This document shows positions 20,362 through 21,910 of a stretch of 21,910 nucleotides of DNA, piece by piece. The stretch comes from Actinomycetota bacterium (GTDB lineage Bacteria > Actinomycetota > Actinomycetes > Actinomycetales > Microbacteriaceae), in the NCBI GenBank assembly GCA_009704225.1, contig WLEN01000001.1, positions 1 through 21,910 of the forward strand. Direction: 5' to 3'. The notes under the pieces were generated by a model. It made no database searches and was not told the DNA's origin. It saw only the letters and a list, made by a program, of their open reading frames with translations. The first letter of the stretch is position 1. Every line of letters starts with the position of its first letter. Position numbers and translations under genes: made by a program.

Positions 20362-21517
20362 TTACACCAAACCGTTTCTTCCACGCCAATATTCGCTTAA
20401 CTTTGTCAATCAAGTCGTCGCGGGTTAGCCCGTCCGGAGAGATTCGTGTAACAACGCGCTCCACGATGTCCGAGGGGCCACTGCAGATTAAGGCAACATC
20501 CACCCCCGCATCGAGAGACGCGAGCACCGCCTCACCCGGGCGATGATTGACTCCGACGAGCGCGGCATTCATTGAGAGCGAGTCGGTGATAATCAGACCG
20601 TCTGGGCCGATGTGATCGCGAAGAATCGCGAGCGCTTTCGGCGAGCGACTCGCCGGCACTCCGCGTTCCGTCAACCCTTTTGATTCCAGGTGTCCAACCA
20701 TCACTGCGGTGAAGCCCGCTGCGATCGCTCGATCGAACGGGACGAGGTCGGATTTCTGGAGTTGATCATAGGCCGGAATGATGCCGGGCGAATAGTGAGT
20801 ATCGGTCGCGCGCCCGTGGCCGGGCCAATGCTTGATCACGGGTGCGACCCCGACTGATTCGAGTCCCGTCGCCCAGGCAATCGCTGAACGCGCGGCACCC
20901 GACGGGGTGGACGAGAACGCTCGAGATTGGCTTCCGATGAAGTGTCCGGGGCTGTTGAGATCCGCGACGGGCGACAATGCCATGTCGACGCCGAGTTCCT
21001 TCATGGCCTTCCCATACTTCGCCGCAGTCCGGGTGACTTCGGATTCAGACCAGGTTCCCATTGTTTCCGCTGATTGAAGTGGGTAAATCACATCGGCGAG
21101 ACGTTGGACAGCCCCACCTTCCTCGTCACTCGCGATCAAGGGTGCAACATGGTCACCCGAGCGCTCAACCAATTTGGTGATCTGTTGCGCAAAATTGTTC
21201 GGCGCGACACCGCCGAGGAGCACAACTCCGCCGAGACCTTTACGAACTGCTTGCGATAAGGCGCCGATGTTTGACACCGGCGCACATTGAAAGATTGTCT
21301 GGGCGACAAGTTGTCGGTCGGTCCACGTGGTGGGGTCGGCAGCGTCGTAAGGGAGTTTGTCATCAATTTGAGCATTCGACGCCGTCGGGATCGGCGTCGG
21401 CAGTTCAGCCGGATCACCGTTCAACGAGTCATTGTCGGAAGGCAGACCGCAGCCGCTCACAGCGAAGATTGCGGCGACCGCAACGAAGGTCGTAACTCTT
21501 CGAATATGTCGGCTCAT
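20354..21517 (-). CDS. Glycoside hydrolase family 3 lipoprotein (beta-N-acetylhexosaminidase/NagZ-like)
   Basis: 387 residues. A lipoprotein signal (MSRHIRRVTTFVAVAAIFAV then SGC, lipid-attachment Cys at about 23) is followed by a Pro/Asn-rich linker. The TIM-barrel GH3 domain is complete. It has ASDEEGGAVQRL, then VIKHWPGHGRATDTH with the His loop of NagZ-type enzymes, and LIITDSLSMNAA with the nucleophile Asp. These fit release of GlcNAc from cell-wall fragments. The enzyme would be anchored outside the membrane. No C-terminal GH3 domain is present, as in NagZ. The ATG at 21515-21517 is chosen over a GTG 12 nt earlier, which overlaps a possible GATAGT -10 box (21528-21533). No ribosome-binding site is seen. 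Confidence 0.93.
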   Translation of the reverse strand: MSRHIRRVTTFVAVAAIFAVSGCGLPSDNDSLNGDPAELPTPIPTASNAQIDDKLPYDAADPTTWTDRQLVAQTIFQCAPVSNIGALSQAVRKGLGGVVLLGGVAPNNFAQQITKLVERSGDHVAPLIASDEEGGAVQRLADVIYPLQSAETMGTWSESEVTRTAAKYGKAMKELGVDMALSPVADLNSPGHFIGSQSRAFSSTPSGAARSAIAWATGLESVGVAPVIKHWPGHGRATDTHYSPGIIPAYDQLQKSDLVPFDRAIAAGFTAVMVGHLESKGLTERGVPASRSPKALAILRDHIGPDGLIITDSLSMNAALVGVNHRPGEAVLASLDAGVDVALICSGPSDIVERVVTRISPDGLTRDDLIDKVKRILAWKKRFGVIE

Positions 21518-21574
21518 GTGGCACGACACTATCAGTCGAGGCCCCTAGTCACCCGCGTCGTGCGTACACAAGGT

Positions 21575-21910
21575 CTAGTGCGCGTGGTCAGACTTCATCA
21601 AACGCTTCGCGACGGAAATCAAGATACGCCGGGGAACAAATCGTCCGACCATCGCCATGATTCGATTTGCTGCTCCGACGATGACACTTGGGGCGGGGGA
21701 TTTCGCGTCAAGGGCAGACATTGCGGTGGTCACCACTTGAGTCGGAGTCATGAGAGCACTCCCCATTGACCGACCTCCGGCCGCGTCAAAGAACTCGGTG
21801 GCCGTGCCGCCTGGCGAGACGGCGAGCGCCGTTACGCCGGTTCCCTGCAATTCGCCCCAGAGCCCTTCGGTGAACGAGAGCACATAAGCCTTTGTCGCCG
21901 CATAAACCGA
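21575..21910 (-). CDS. Short-chain dehydrogenase/reductase, 5' end outside the window
   Basis: 111 residues of the C-terminal half are visible. The first complete codons read SVYAATKAYV, which is the catalytic Tyr-x-x-x-Lys of classical SDRs. They are followed by LSFTEGLWGEL and VTALAVSPGGTATEF, the usual PG-x-x-x-T motif. The substrate-loop region and a basic C-terminus (PRRILISVAKRLMK) complete the fold. The Rossmann half and the start lie beyond base 21910, so no substrate can be given. The stop is TAG at 21575-21577. The gene points towards the GH3 gene with a 57-nt gap. Confidence 0.9.
   Translation of the reverse strand, partial: SVYAATKAYVLSFTEGLWGELQGTGVTALAVSPGGTATEFFDAAGGRSMGSALMTPTQVVTTAMSALDAKSPAPSVIVGAANRIMAMVGRFVPRRILISVAKRLMKSDHAH

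Noticed and set aside
1..21910. CRISPR array, insertion sequence, prophage or integron
   Set aside because: No regularly spaced repeats, transposase, integrase or phage gene seen on either strand; the window is ordinary core chromosome apart from the toxin-antitoxin pair.

Overview
The window is about 21.9 kb of dense bacterial chromosome, moderately GC-rich by eye. It looks like a high-GC Gram-positive (Actinomycetota), most likely a small-genome member of the Microbacteriaceae or a close relative. The reasons are the gene order tRNA-Trp–secE–nusG–rplK–rplA, a HadA-like/HadB-like–murB cluster beside it, NusG with a long acidic N-terminal extension, a 32-residue bS22-type ribosomal protein, and many genes whose -10 box sits 5-7 nt before the start codon (leaderless mRNAs). 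The taxon is inferred from gene content, not from a search. No stretch longer than about 210 bases lacks a gene.

Layout. 1-605: 3' part of a Phd/YefM-like antitoxin and a complete PIN (VapC-like) toxin on the + strand. 604-6643 (- strand): the translation and secretion block, read from right to left as tRNA-Trp, secE, nusG, rplK, rplA, terminator, an OmpR-type response regulator with its sensor kinase, an L10-type leader with an attenuator, rplJ, rplL, terminator. 6683-7885 (+): a class I aminotransferase. 7882-9834 (-): a HadA-like/HadB-like pair and murB, overlapping or nearly so. 9847-11242 (-): bS22, a glutaredoxin-like protein, a Dabb-domain protein and a SRAP/HMCES-type DNA-protection protein in one tight array. 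11302-12560 (-): a small anchored Gly/His/Asp-rich protein and proC. 12616-14747: a four-helix membrane protein, tadA (-), upp, and an orphan winged-helix regulator. 14753-16102 (+): a photolyase. 16074-17887 (-): pseudouridine salvage (psuG and a PfkB kinase). 17904-20338 (+): a long SDR protein translationally coupled to an EamA-type transporter. 20354-21517 (-): a GH3 family lipoprotein. 21575-21910 (-): the 3' part of another SDR.

The main themes are ribosome and secretion housekeeping, cell-wall metabolism (murB, GH3), nucleoside salvage (upp, psuG/psuK), proline synthesis, tRNA editing, and two DNA-damage genes (SRAP and photolyase).

The most striking pattern is regulatory. Three divergent gene pairs (proC/membrane protein, tadA/upp, psuG/SDR) appear to be driven by nearly self-complementary -10 boxes that can be read on both strands. 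Most of the genes concerned begin at or within a few nucleotides of the predicted transcription start. Convergent pairs are equally compressed: two pairs end on the same CTAG palindrome, and a third overlaps by 29 nt. No insertion sequence, prophage, CRISPR array or conspicuous new defence system was seen.
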